From contig NZ_JALJAZ010000002.1 of NCBI RefSeq assembly GCF_022899245.1, positions 62,001 through 126,000 on the forward strand: a stretch of DNA of 64,000 nt, given 5' to 3'. Shown here piece after piece: positions 1 to 9,900 of the stretch. Made by a program: the position numbers and the translations under genes. The stretch comes from Falsirhodobacter halotolerans. GTDB lineage: Bacteria > Pseudomonadota > Alphaproteobacteria > Rhodobacterales > Rhodobacteraceae. A model generated the notes under the pieces. The model ran no database searches, was not told the origin of the DNA, and worked only from the letters and a program-made list of their open reading frames with translations. The number at the start of each line of letters is the position of its first letter. Within the stretch, counting starts at the first letter, position 1.

Positions 1-1
1 G

Positions 2-277
2 CGCCACATTGCGCCGATGTGCGTGCCGTCGGTCATCGCGCGCGTCACGCTGAACATGGCGTCGATCATCCTGTCGGCCGCCGGTCTGGGCTTTCTTGGC
101 CTTGGCGCGCAGCCGCCCAGCCCGGAATGGGGGGCGATGCTGTCTTCAGCGCGGCAGTTCATCCTGTCGAACGGGCATGTCGCGGCCGCCCCCGGCCTTG
201 CGATCCTGATGACCTCGCTGGCCTTCAACCTTGTGGGCGACGGCCTGCGCGACGTATTGGACCCCCGCCATGACTGA
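2..277 (+). CDS. Dipeptide/oligopeptide ABC transporter permease, DppC-like (C-terminal part)
   Basis: Inner-membrane permease of a peptide/nickel-type ABC importer. Its 5' part lies before the window, so only the last 91 residues are seen. They carry the end of the binding-protein-dependent permease domain, including the conserved GLGFLGLGAQPP turn and the closing NLVGDGLRD.LDP motif of DppC/OppC proteins. The stop overlaps the start of the next ATPase gene in an ATGA, which shows an operon with the two downstream ATPases. It closely resembles the permease at 33725-34618 in the same window. The substrate cannot be told from this part. Confidence 0.92.
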   Translation, partial: RHIAPMCVPSVIARVTLNMASIILSAAGLGFLGLGAQPPSPEWGAMLSSARQFILSNGHVAAAPGLAILMTSLAFNLVGDGLRDVLDPRHD

Positions 278-1133
278 AATTGGCATGACTGACCCCGTTC
301 TGACGGTCGAGAACCTGAACATCCACTTCAAGGGCGCGATGCGCACCACCCATGCCGTGCGCGGCGTCAGCTTCACCCTGGGGCATGAAAAGCTGGGCAT
401 CGTCGGCGAATCCGGCTCGGGCAAAAGCCAAACGGGGCGGGCGATCATGGGCCTGTCGCCGCCTTCGGCAAAGATCACGGCGGATCGGCTGGCCTTCGGC
501 GCGACCGATCTGCTGACCGCCAGCGAAAAACGGATGCGCGCCATTCGCGGGTCCGAGATCGCGATGATCCTGCAGGACCCGAAGTTCAGCCTGAACCCCC
601 TGATGCGCGTCGGCAAACAGATCGCCGAAGCCTATCGCACCCACCACAAATGCAGCGCGGCCGAGGCGAAGGAGCGTGCGCTGGCGATGCTTGACAGCGT
701 GCACATCCGCGATCCGAAACGCGTCTATGACGTTCTGCCGCATGAGGTGTCGGGCGGAATGGGCCAGCGGATCATGATCGCGATGATGCTGATCCCCGAA
801 CCGAAGCTGATCATCGCGGACGAGCCCACTTCGGCGCTGGACGTGACGGTGCGGCGGCAGGTGCTGAACGTTCTGGACGAATTGGTGGACCGGACGGGGG
901 CCAGCCTGATCTTCATCAGCCACGATCTGAACCTTGTGGCCGATTTCTGCGACCGGGTGCTGGTCATGTATGCGGGCCGCGTGATGGAGGATCTGCCCGC
1001 CCGCGATCTGGGCCGGGCGAAACACCCCTATACCCGCGCGCTTCTGGACAGCCTGCCCCGGCTGGACCAGCCGCGCGACGAACTGGCCGTCATCCGGCGG
1101 CAGGACGAATGGCGGACCGGAGCGCTGACATGA
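270..1133 (+). CDS. Dpp/Opp-type ABC transporter ATP-binding protein, DppD-like
   Basis: Cytoplasmic ATPase of the same importer, 287 residues. Walker A GESGSGKS is near residues 46-53. The signature appears as SGGMGQR and Walker B as LIIADEPTSALD. The C-terminal [13 protein letters not shown] stretch is the oligopeptide-type extension. The start at 270 forms ATGA with the upstream stop, and a second ATG at 285 is possible. It is an evident paralog of the ATPase at 32890-33723: both share the unusual blocks ITADR..FG..DLL and QDPKFSLNP..RVG. Energises import together with the next gene, and the ligand is unknown. Confidence 0.93.
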   Translation: MTEIGMTDPVLTVENLNIHFKGAMRTTHAVRGVSFTLGHEKLGIVGESGSGKSQTGRAIMGLSPPSAKITADRLAFGATDLLTASEKRMRAIRGSEIAMILQDPKFSLNPLMRVGKQIAEAYRTHHKCSAAEAKERALAMLDSVHIRDPKRVYDVLPHEVSGGMGQRIMIAMMLIPEPKLIIADEPTSALDVTVRRQVLNVLDELVDRTGASLIFISHDLNLVADFCDRVLVMYAGRVMEDLPARDLGRAKHPYTRALLDSLPRLDQPRDELAVIRRQDEWRTGALT

Positions 1134-1891
1134 AAGACACCATCCTTGAGGCGCGCGACCTGACCATCGGCTTCGGCTTTGGCACAAGCGAGGTTCTGGC
1201 CGTGGACGGCGCGACCTTCGACATCCGGCGCGGCGAATCCTTCGGCCTGATCGGGGAATCCGGCTGCGGAAAATCGACGATCCTGCGGGCGGTGGCGGGC
1301 CTCAACCCCGATTATGACGGCGATCTGCTGTTCGACGGGCGCGAGCTTCCGGCAAAACGCCGCCACGAACACGTCCGCGCGATGCAGATGGTGTTTCAGG
1401 ACCCCTACGGCTCGCTTCACCCGCGCAAGATGGTGCAATCGGTGCTGGCCGAACCCGTCAAGCTGATGGGGCTGGGCGACGAACAGCGTCGCATTGACGA
1501 GGTGCTGCGCAATGTGGGCCTCGGGCCGGAGTTCCGTTTTCGCTATCCCCACGAACTGTCGGGCGGGCAGCGCCAGCGCATCGCCATCGCCCGCGCCCTG
1601 ATCGTGGAGCCGAAGATGCTGCTCTTGGATGAACCGACAAGCGCGCTGGACGTGTCGGTGCAGGCCGAGATCCTGAACCTTCTGTCCCGCCTGCGGCGCG
1701 AAATGGGCCTGTCCTATCTGATGGTCAGCCACGACATTGCCGTGGTGGCCCATATGTGCGACCGGGTGGCGATCATGCGGCATGGCCGCATCCTTGAGGA
1801 GGTGACCGCCGCCGATGTCCGCGCGGGCCGGGTGCGCGAGGCGTATACCCGCGAATTCCTGGCCGCCTCGGCCCCCGCCATCACCGTTTGA
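1130..1891 (+). CDS. Dpp/Opp-type ABC transporter ATP-binding protein, DppF-like
   Basis: Second ATPase of the importer, 253 residues. It has Walker A GESGCGKS, the Q-loop phrase VFQDPYGSLHP, the signature LSGGQRQR and Walker B MLLLDEPTSALD. The start at 1130 overlaps the stop of the preceding ATPase (ATGA), giving translational coupling. The chain is shorter than typical OppF proteins and ends soon after the regulatory segment, like its paralog at 32138-32893. The following MmgE/PrpD gene begins 9 bases later and is almost certainly in the same transcript. Confidence 0.92.
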   Translation: MKDTILEARDLTIGFGFGTSEVLAVDGATFDIRRGESFGLIGESGCGKSTILRAVAGLNPDYDGDLLFDGRELPAKRRHEHVRAMQMVFQDPYGSLHPRKMVQSVLAEPVKLMGLGDEQRRIDEVLRNVGLGPEFRFRYPHELSGGQRQRIAIARALIVEPKMLLLDEPTSALDVSVQAEILNLLSRLRREMGLSYLMVSHDIAVVAHMCDRVAIMRHGRILEEVTAADVRAGRVREAYTREFLAASAPAITV

Positions 1892-1900
1892 AAGACCGCC

Positions 1901-3214
1901 ATGACCGTTCTGGACCAGATCGCCGCCCGCATCGCCGGGGGCTGCCCCATCACCCCAGCCGACCGCCGCGCGGCGGTGGAGGCCATCATCGACACGCTGG
2001 CCTGCATCGTCGCGGGGCGGGATGACGACGCCACCCGCGCGGTCATCGCCGCCAAACCCGCAACGGGCGGGCCGTGCGACAGCGTGGCGGGGGCCACCGA
2101 CGCGGCGACGGCGGCGCTGATCAATGGCGTCGCGGGCCATGCGCTGGATTTCGACGACAATTTCGGCCCGGGGATGAGCCATGCTTCCGCCGTCATGGTG
2201 CCCGCCTTGATCGCGGTGGGCCAGCAAACGGGGGTGACGGGGCGGCAGTTGGTCGATGCCTATCTGGCCGGGCTGGAGGCGCAGGCGCTGGTGGGTCAGG
2301 GGGTGCGCCCGCAGCATTACACCGCCGGTTGGCACGGCACATCCACCATCGCGCCCATCGGCACGGCGGCGGGGGCGGCGATGCTGATCGGGGCGGATGG
2401 GGTGCAGGCGATGTCGCTGGCAGTATCGACGGCCTGCGGGCCGAAGGGGCAGTTCGGCACCTCGGCCAAGCCGTTCCACGCCGGGGCCGCCGCGCGCAAC
2501 GCGACCGAGGCGGCGCTGCTGGCCCGCGCGGGCCTTCGCGGCCGGGCCGACATTCTGGAAGGCCCGCAGGGGTTCGGCGAGTTGTTCGGCGCGGGCGTCC
2601 CCGCCATATGGGACATCGTGCCGGATGCCCCGCATGTCATCGGCGTGGAGGGCCTGTCGCCCAAGCTGCATCCCTGCTGCGGATCGACGCATAACGCAAT
2701 CGACATGCTGCACGACCTGCGCCGCGATCCGGGCTTTGCCGCCGATGACGTGGCCCATATCACCATCGCCGTGGCGCTCGCGAATTACCGCAACCTCGCC
2801 TATCCCGACCCGCAGACCGAGATGGAGGCCCGGTTTTCCATGCAATACTGCTTGGCCCGCGCCCTGCATCAGGATGTCCTGTCGCTGGCCGATTTCACGC
2901 CGGCGGCCATATTCGCCCCCCATATCCGCGCCGACATGGCCAAGGTGGAGATGACCCTGCTGCCCGAAAACGAACAGGCCGCCGCGCTCAAGGCCGCGCA
3001 CCGAATGACGGTGCGCCTGAAGGACGGCCGCGTGGCCGAGGCGGCCCGCAGCCATGCGCGCGGCACGATCCGCGACCCGCTGACCCCCGACCAGAGGCGG
3101 GCCAAGTTCGCCGATTGCACCGGGCGGCCCGACCTGCACGACCGGCTGCAGGATCTGGACGCCCTGCCCGACCTGCGCCTTTTGGGCGAGGTGCTGCGCC
3201 TTCAGCCCGCCTGA
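1901..3214 (+). CDS. MmgE/PrpD family protein
   Basis: A 437-residue member of the MmgE/PrpD family. Characterised relatives include 2-methylcitrate dehydratase and cis-aconitate decarboxylase, and they act on small carboxylic acids without an Fe-S cluster. Family blocks visible are GHALDFDD, the GWHGTSTIAPIGTAAGAA region and KLHPCCGSTHNAID. It lies 9 bases behind the ABC ATPase genes, so it probably handles a product of the imported compound. Its last 13 bases overlap the end of the convergent LysR gene. The precise reaction cannot be assigned, because the family also contains racemase/epimerase-type and uncharacterised members. Confidence 0.85.
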   Translation: MTVLDQIAARIAGGCPITPADRRAAVEAIIDTLACIVAGRDDDATRAVIAAKPATGGPCDSVAGATDAATAALINGVAGHALDFDDNFGPGMSHASAVMVPALIAVGQQTGVTGRQLVDAYLAGLEAQALVGQGVRPQHYTAGWHGTSTIAPIGTAAGAAMLIGADGVQAMSLAVSTACGPKGQFGTSAKPFHAGAAARNATEAALLARAGLRGRADILEGPQGFGELFGAGVPAIWDIVPDAPHVIGVEGLSPKLHPCCGSTHNAIDMLHDLRRDPGFAADDVAHITIAVALANYRNLAYPDPQTEMEARFSMQYCLARALHQDVLSLADFTPAAIFAPHIRADMAKVEMTLLPENEQAAALKAAHRMTVRLKDGRVAEAARSHARGTIRDPLTPDQRRAKFADCTGRPDLHDRLQDLDALPDLRLLGEVLRLQPA

Positions 3215-4146
3215 CCCCGTGCGCGCAGCGGGATGACCGTGTCGCCCGCCGCCGCCAGCGCGCGGCTTGCGTCCCACACCCGCTGCACCACCCCGCGGGC
3301 GGGTCCGCGCGCCCGGATCAGCTGCACCGTCAGATCGAGGGTCCAGTCCGGCCCACCCGCCATGACCAGCCGTCCATCCGCCAGATGGTCGGCCACCAGC
3401 ACCTCCGGTATCCAGGCCAGGCCGCCGCCCACCTCGGCCAGGGATTGCAGGCCGATGCTCATGGCGTTGGTCGCGACCACGTTCAGCGCGCGGGGACGGG
3501 CGTTGAGCAGCGGGGCCAACGCCTGGGCGAAGAACGACGCGGTGCCATAGCTGAGGAATTGCACCACGCCCCCCGCATCCAGATGATGCAGCGCCCGTCC
3601 ATCCTCCGCCGGGGCGGACACGGGAACAAGCCGGTCGTGCCGCAGGGTCAGCGTCTCATACCGGGCGGGATCGAGGCCGGTCGCCACGGAAGGATGGGCA
3701 TAGGTCAGCAGCAGGTCGTTCTCGCCGTTGCGGAACTGGCGCAGGGTCTGGGCGTAGGCGGAACACGACCCCGGATTGCCAAGATGCAGCGGCCCCAGCG
3801 TGCGCTCCACCTCCCGCCGCCATTGCGGAAGATAGGCGACGCGCAAGGTGTGCAACGCCGCCACCCGCACGATGTTGCGATCCACCAGCGCCACGGCGCG
3901 GACCCCGGTGCGCATCCCGTGGAACCGGGCCACGATCTCGCGCGCTTGGGGCACCATCGCCGCCCCTTCGGGCGTCAGGTCGATGGGATAGGTGGACCGA
4001 TCGACCAGCGCCGCCCCGACCCAATGTTCCAGCGCCCGGATGCGCTTGGACAGGGTGGATTGCGTGATGTTGCGCGCCTCGGCCGCGCGGGAAAAGTTGC
4101 GCAGGTCGCTCAGGCTCAGGAAATCTTCCAGAAGTTTCATGTCCAT
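3202..4146 (-). CDS. LysR family transcriptional regulator
   Basis: A 314-residue LysR-type regulator. The N-terminal winged helix-turn-helix (about residues 5-62, with SRAAEARNITQSTLSKRI) is followed by a periplasmic-binding-protein-like effector domain. The gene converges on the MmgE/PrpD gene and overlaps its end by 13 bp. It is transcribed in the same direction as, and downstream of, the amidohydrolase. It may respond to the compound handled by the ABC/PrpD operon or by the amidohydrolase. A second Met two codons later (4140) could be the true start. Confidence 0.9.
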   Translation of the reverse strand: MDMKLLEDFLSLSDLRNFSRAAEARNITQSTLSKRIRALEHWVGAALVDRSTYPIDLTPEGAAMVPQAREIVARFHGMRTGVRAVALVDRNIVRVAALHTLRVAYLPQWRREVERTLGPLHLGNPGSCSAYAQTLRQFRNGENDLLLTYAHPSVATGLDPARYETLTLRHDRLVPVSAPAEDGRALHHLDAGGVVQFLSYGTASFFAQALAPLLNARPRALNVVATNAMSIGLQSLAEVGGGLAWIPEVLVADHLADGRLVMAGGPDWTLDLTVQLIRARGPARGVVQRVWDASRALAAAGDTVIPLRARGQAG

Positions 4147-4316
4147 GGCACGGCTCCGGCAAGGAACGGGATGGGTTCAGAAGGCGGCATGGGCGAGCCT
4201 TGGTCAATCGCGAACCCGGCCCCGCCCCCGGCGCGGGGCTGTGGATGGGCATTTACCGGGCGCGGATGGTCACGGTGCAGGCACCGTGAAAGCGGCGAAT
4301 GCGGGCGCATCGGCCG

Positions 4317-5720
4317 TTACAGGGCAGGCTGAATCGACCGGAATTGAAAGGGCGGCGTCGTTCTTGTCCGCAGGCCCTTGGCCTGCAGATGCGCCTCGGC
4401 CTCGGGCGGGCAGAGGATCGTCGCCCCCTGCCCCACCACCACGCCGTCGCGCAGAATCGGCTGGCCGCCGCCGAAGCTGGACACCGCCCGCCGCCGCGCA
4501 AGGTCGATCAGCGTGATGTCGGCATCCGCGCCCACCCCCAGATGCCCCTTGGTGGGCAGGCCCATCATCCGCGCCGGCTCCACCGAGGTTTTCACCACGA
4601 AGTCGGCCAAGGTCAGCGCGTTCAACGCCACCAGCGCCAGCCCGCGATCGCACAGGTCGTTGCGCGGAATGCCACCGCCATCGGTGGCCAGCGCGTCGAT
4701 GGCAAAGCGCCCGTTGGCCCGTTTCATGACCGCCAGATTGATCCGCGCCTCGGGCGGGTTGACGTGGAAACTGCACCCGATGTCGGTTTCCGCCGCGCGA
4801 AAGGCCTCCAGCGCCGCCTCGCCCACGGCCAGATGGTTTTCCCCGTCCCGCAGCATGTGGACATGCGCCCACCCGGCCAGGATCGCGGCCTCCATCCCCT
4901 TGGCAGTCGGATCGAACCCGCCCTTGACCAGATTGCGCTGCGTCGCCACGCTTTCGGGAATGCCGTTCGCGCATTTGGCGGAATTGCCGTTGAACGGCGC
5001 AAGATAGCTTTCGGACCAGATGTTGGGATGCGCCTCCAGCAGGTCGCACGCCTCCCGCGTTTCGGTCAGGATGTGATCCTGGGTGCCGCGGACATAGGCG
5101 TTCACATGCGGCAGATGCAGCGGATGGCCCGCCGCCAGATCGACCGCCTGGCGCAGGCCGCGCATGTCCTGCGGCGTGTCCAGCGTCCCTGCGTGAAAGG
5201 CCACATGCGCGCCTTCGTCGGCGCACAGCGCGATGACGCGGGCCGTCGCCTCGGCCGTCAGGGGGAAATGGCCGCCCAGAACCTTCAGGCCGATGGCCCC
5301 TTCGGCGCGGGCGCGGGCCAGATGGTCGCGCAGTTCGTCGGTCAGGGGGTTGGCGGTGTCCACCGTATGGCCGGGGCGGACATAATCGATGCAGGCCAGC
5401 GTCAGGCCCGTGCCGTGACGCGCCGCCAGATCCATGACCGAGGCCACCGGCCCCGCCATGTCCAGCGCCGTCGTCACCCCCGCCCGCGCCAGCATCCGGT
5501 GGCCCGCCGCCCCGCCCAGCCAGGACGACAGGTGGACATGCGTGTCGATGATGCCGGGCAGGATGTGCAGGCCGGACGCATCCACCTCCTCCCGCGCGGG
5601 GCCGAGGGAATGACCCACCGCCGCGATCCGCCCCCCGTCGATCGCGATGTCGAACACGCCGTCGCGGGTGTTGACGGGGTCGGTCACATGACCGCCGCGC
5701 AGGATCACATCATGCGGCAT
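4317..5720 (-). CDS. Amidohydrolase-superfamily metallohydrolase (dihydroorotase/hydantoinase type)
   Basis: A 467-residue cytosolic metal-dependent hydrolase. The composite beta-sandwich/TIM-barrel layout shows in the opening DVILRGGHVTDP, the first metal pair H61-x-H63 in GIIDTHVHL, a possible bridging Lys in AIGLKVLGGHF, further His ligands (AFHAGT, LHLPHVNAY) and the late Asp in ALATDGGG. The C-terminal GHLGVGADADI..ID is also typical. It hydrolyses a cyclic amide, amide or related bond, but the substrate is unknown. A GGAG ribosome site precedes 5720. Neighbours suggest catabolism of an imported nitrogenous compound. Confidence 0.82.
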   Translation of the reverse strand: MPHDVILRGGHVTDPVNTRDGVFDIAIDGGRIAAVGHSLGPAREEVDASGLHILPGIIDTHVHLSSWLGGAAGHRMLARAGVTTALDMAGPVASVMDLAARHGTGLTLACIDYVRPGHTVDTANPLTDELRDHLARARAEGAIGLKVLGGHFPLTAEATARVIALCADEGAHVAFHAGTLDTPQDMRGLRQAVDLAAGHPLHLPHVNAYVRGTQDHILTETREACDLLEAHPNIWSESYLAPFNGNSAKCANGIPESVATQRNLVKGGFDPTAKGMEAAILAGWAHVHMLRDGENHLAVGEAALEAFRAAETDIGCSFHVNPPEARINLAVMKRANGRFAIDALATDGGGIPRNDLCDRGLALVALNALTLADFVVKTSVEPARMMGLPTKGHLGVGADADITLIDLARRRAVSSFGGGQPILRDGVVVGQGATILCPPEAEAHLQAKGLRTRTTPPFQFRSIQPAL

Positions 5721-5997
5721 CGGGTGTCTCCATCTCAGGGTGGTCCGACCCTTTGCCTTCGGCGCGCGGGTGGAACAGGGTCGGCGGGGCGGCCGTCGGA
5801 TGTCGTGTCATGCGGGGGCCCTTGTCCATTGCGGACGGGAATGGGCCGGATGATCCCGTGCCACAATCCTGAATCGCGGCCATGGGGGCCCCGGACATAC
5901 AAGCCGCGTTCATATGACGGCCTGTGCCGCAAATGGCACCGTGGCGACACGGAAATGAGGCAGTTTGCAAACCCGAGGTCGGGCGGCGATCGGTCGC
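5721..5997. other. Divergent intergenic region, no gene recognised
   Basis: This 277-base gap separates the starts of the minus-strand amidohydrolase and the plus-strand glutamine amidotransferase and must hold both promoters. A 10-bp palindrome GTTTGCAAAC is at 5963-5972. A short minus-strand frame of about 33 codons reads into the amidohydrolase start but has no recognisable features. Confidence 0.5.
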
Positions 5998-6891
5998 ATG
6001 AACCTTATCGGCCCGCGCGCGTTCCATACCTGCCCCACCCGAAAGGTCCGCCCCTTGCCCCTGCGCATCCTCGTCGTTTCCAGTGAAACCGCCGCCCAGC
6101 AAGAGGAGCGCCGCGCCTATTCCGGCGCGGCCTCGCATGAAATCTATGCCAAGGCGTTGCGGCGGATGCGGCCCGACATCGACCTGGCGAATGTGTCCTG
6201 CGTGAGCCCGGATCCGGCGGGGGCGGGGGATCTGAGCCGCTACTCTGGGGTGATCTTCGCAGGCTCCCCCATCCAGATGCACGAGGACAGCGCGGAGACC
6301 CGCGCGGCGGCGGCGTTCATGGCGCGGGTGTTTTCGGCGGGGGTCCCGTCTTTTGGCTCCTGCGCGGGGATGCAGATCGCCGCCGTCGCCGCCGGGGGGG
6401 CCACCGGCCCGCGCAAGGCGGGGACCGAGGTCGCCTTCGCCCGCGACATCACCCGCGCGCCCGAGGGGGAGGATCACCCGCTCTTGGCCGGACGCCCCGC
6501 CACCTGGGCCGCGCCCGCGATGCATTCCAGCGTGGTGACCCGCCTGCCCCCCGGCGCCCGCCTTCTGGCGTCGAACCCCGACACGCCGGTGGAGGCGGTG
6601 GAGATCCGGCACGGGACCGGCCTTTTCTGGGGCGTGCAATATCATCCCGAACTGTCCTTGCGGGAAATCGCCGCCTCGCTGTGCCATCAGGGGGACGAGG
6701 TGATCGCGCAAGGTCTCGCCCAGGGTCCGTCCGAGGTGCGGGCGATGTCGGACCGTCTGATCGCCCTGAACGATCAGCCGCAGCGCCGGGATCTGGCCTG
6801 GCAGACGGGGTTGACCACGGAAGTGACCCTGTTCGAACGCCGCACGGTGGAAATCGACAATTTCCTTCGCGCCCTCGAGGCAGGTGGGTAA
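5998..6891 (+). CDS. Class I glutamine amidotransferase-like protein
   Basis: A 297-residue protein with the GMP-synthase-like class I glutaminase fold. The triad is visible as Cys122 in PSFGSCAGMQ, His216 and Glu218 in GVQYHPE. Family members take ammonia from glutamine for a synthetase partner or hydrolyse gamma-glutamyl compounds. About 80 residues after the triad are not recognised. No synthetase is adjacent; the next gene, 70 bases on, is an Mfd-like helicase. The start at 5998 is the first internal ATG; a TTG at 6055 would remove a basic leader and begin exactly at the glutaminase fold (LRILVVSS). Confidence 0.8.
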   Translation: MNLIGPRAFHTCPTRKVRPLPLRILVVSSETAAQQEERRAYSGAASHEIYAKALRRMRPDIDLANVSCVSPDPAGAGDLSRYSGVIFAGSPIQMHEDSAETRAAAAFMARVFSAGVPSFGSCAGMQIAAVAAGGATGPRKAGTEVAFARDITRAPEGEDHPLLAGRPATWAAPAMHSSVVTRLPPGARLLASNPDTPVEAVEIRHGTGLFWGVQYHPELSLREIAASLCHQGDEVIAQGLAQGPSEVRAMSDRLIALNDQPQRRDLAWQTGLTTEVTLFERRTVEIDNFLRALEAGG

Positions 6892-6961
6892 GGGGCACCG
6901 CGGGAACCGGCGCTGCCGCCAACCGTTGCCCCGCCGCCCACCCGCGCCAAGGACCATCCCC

Positions 6962-9900
6962 ATGCCCGACCTGCCCCCCGTCGCCCTTGAAGCGATCGCG
7001 TTTCTGACGGAGGGGGAACCGACCGGCCCCCGGCTGCACATCGTGCCGGACGAGGCGACCGCCGAAGGGCTGACGGCGTTCCTGCAGGACGTTCTGCCGG
7101 ACCGGCGGGTCGCGTGGTTTCCGGGGTGGGACGTGCTGCCCTTCGATCCGATCCGCCCCACGGTGGATGTGATGGGGCAGCGGATGGCCATCCTTGCGCG
7201 GGCGGCGGCAGGGGGGGTGGACACGGTCATCGTCACGCTGCCCACCCTTTTGCAGAAGCTGCCCCCCGTCGGGGCCGCGCCGTCGCGCCGGGTGCAAGTG
7301 GGCGACGATCTGGACATCGACGCGCTGGCCGATTTCGCGCGGGCGGCGGGCTATGTCGCGGATGACCGCGTCGATCTGCCGGGCGAGATCGCCTTTCACG
7401 GCGCGACGGTCGAGGTGTTCGCGGCGGGCGACGGCCACCCCTGCCGGATCGAAATGGACGGCGCGACCGTCAAATCCCTGCGCTGTTATGACCCCATCAC
7501 CCAGCGGTCCACGGGCGAGGTGACGTGGCTGGACATCGCCCCCGTGACCGAATTCCCGCCGGAGGAGGACGCCGTCTGGCCCGAGATGGCCACCCTGTTC
7601 GACCATTTGCCCACGGCCCGCGTGACCGCGCTGGACGGAACGCTGGATCGCGCGCCGGCGGAATTCGCCCGCCTGACGCGCCAGCACAAGGACGCGGCCG
7701 AGGATGCCGCCACGCCGCCCGCCTTCGACCGCCGCATCATCGCCCCGAAGGCGTGGGACACCTTGCGCACTCGGATCGAGGTGCGGCCCGTGCCGGACGG
7801 CGCGCCCGTGCCCGCCTTCGCCCGCGATCCGCAGCCGCGCCGCGCGTTCCGCGACTGGCACGGCGCCTATGCGGGGCGGACGGTTCTGGTGGCCGGATCG
7901 GGCCGCGAACGGACCCGTCTGGCGCGGATGATCGGCGCGGCGGTGCACAAGGCCGAGAGCTGGGCCGACGCCGTCGACCACCCTACGGCGATCGTCGTGG
8001 CGGATCTGACCTCGGGCTGGGTGGCGGGCGATCTGGCGGTGATCGCCGCGCAGGACGTTCTGGGCGGTCAGGCCGAGGCCCCGGCCCGTGTGGCCCGCTG
8101 GGTGCTTCCCCAACCCGTCCTTACGCCGGAGGTGGACGACATCGTCGTGCATGAGGATCACGGCATGGCCCGTTTCGGCGGGCTGGAACCGATGGCCGCG
8201 ACCGCGTCGGGGGCCGAGGCGATCCGCCTGATCTTTCGCAACGACGAACGCCTGCTGGTTCCGGCGGCGGAGGCGGGCAAGATCTGGCGCTATGGCGCGG
8301 ACCCCGCCGGGGTGGCGGTGGATAAGCTGAACGGCGCGGCCTGGAACAAGCGCCACGCGGCCACCCGCACGGCGCTGAGCGCGCTGGCCCGGAAGCTGGT
8401 CGCGGCCATGGCCGACCGCCGCGCGGCAAAGGCCCCCAAACTGGTGGCCGACCCCGCGCGGTTCGAGGAGTTCGTGGCGGGGTTTGCGCATTCCCTCACC
8501 TTCGATCAGGCGACAGCGGTGACGGACATCCTGGCCGATCTGGCCTCCGGTCGGCCCATGGACCGGCTGCTGATCGGCGATGTGGGATATGGCAAGACCG
8601 AGGTCGCCCTGCGCGCCGCCGCCGCCGTCGTGCTGGCGGGGCGTCAGGTGGCGATCTGCGCGCCCACCACCGTTCTGGCCCGCCAGCATTTCGAAACCGT
8701 CCGCCGCCGGTTTGCCCCGCTCGGGCTCAAGGTCGGCCATCTGTCGCGCCTCGTGTCGGCCAAGGACGCGCGCGCGACCCGCGCCGGGCTGGCCGACGGA
8801 TCGCTGCGCGTCGTGGTCGGCACCCACGCGGTGGTGGGCAAGGGCGTGACCTTCGCCGATCCGGGCCTGATGATCATCGACGAGGAGCAACGCTTCGGCG
8901 CGGCGCAAAAGAAGGCCCTTCGCGCCCTTGGCCGCGATCTTCATGTCCTGTCGATGACCGCGACGCCCATTCCGCGCACGCTGCAAACCGCGCTGATCGG
9001 GCTGCAGGATCTGAGCGTGCTGACCACCCCACCCGCCCGCCGCCGCCCCATCCGCACGGCGATCACCCCGCACGACGACGCAGCCCTGACCCGCGCGCTG
9101 CTGCGCGAACGGCGGCGCGGCGGCCAAAGCTATGTCGTGGTGCCGCGCGTCGAGGATATCCCCGAGGTGTCGGCCAACCTGAAGCGTCTTCTGCCCGGGC
9201 TGGACATCCGCGACATCCACGGCGGCCTGACGGCGGCCGAGATCGACCGAACCATGGTGGACTTCGCCGCGGGCCGGGGGGATGTGCTGCTGGCCACCGC
9301 CATCATCGAAAGCGGTCTGGACGTGGCACGCGCCAATACGATGATCGTGCTGCGCCCCGATCTGTTCGGCCTTGCGCAATTGCACCAGTTGCGCGGGCGT
9401 GTGGGGCGGGGGGCGGTGCAGGCGTGGTGCCATCTCATGCCCTCGGACCCGCTGTCCGACGCGGCCCGCGCGCGGCTGGAGGCGCTGGTCGCCGCCGACC
9501 GGCTGGGCGCCGGCATGGCGCTGAGCCTGTCCGATCTGGACCATCGCGGCGCGGGCGACCTTCTGGGCGACAGTCAGGCGGGGCATGTCCGCCGCATCGG
9601 GGTCGGCCTGTATCAGGCGACGCTGGCCCACGCGCTGAAGGCGGCGGCGCAGGTGGACACGGGGGACGCGCTGCCCGACTATCACGGGGATGGTGGGCAT
9701 CTGCCGACCGAGTATATCGCCGAACCGGGGCCGCGCCTCGATCTTTACCACCGGATCGCGCATGTCGCGACCGCTGCCGACATCGACCGCATCGCCGACG
9801 AGATGGCCGACCGCTTCGGCCCCACGCCCGAGCCGGCGGAGACACTGGCCCATACCGCGCGCCTGCGCCTTCTGGCGCGCGATTGCGGGGTGTCGGGGAT

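Noticed and set aside
5963-5972. GTTTGCAAAC palindrome before the glutamine amidotransferase gene
   Set aside because: Ten bases, single copy and no link to a regulator; expected by chance in a window of this size.
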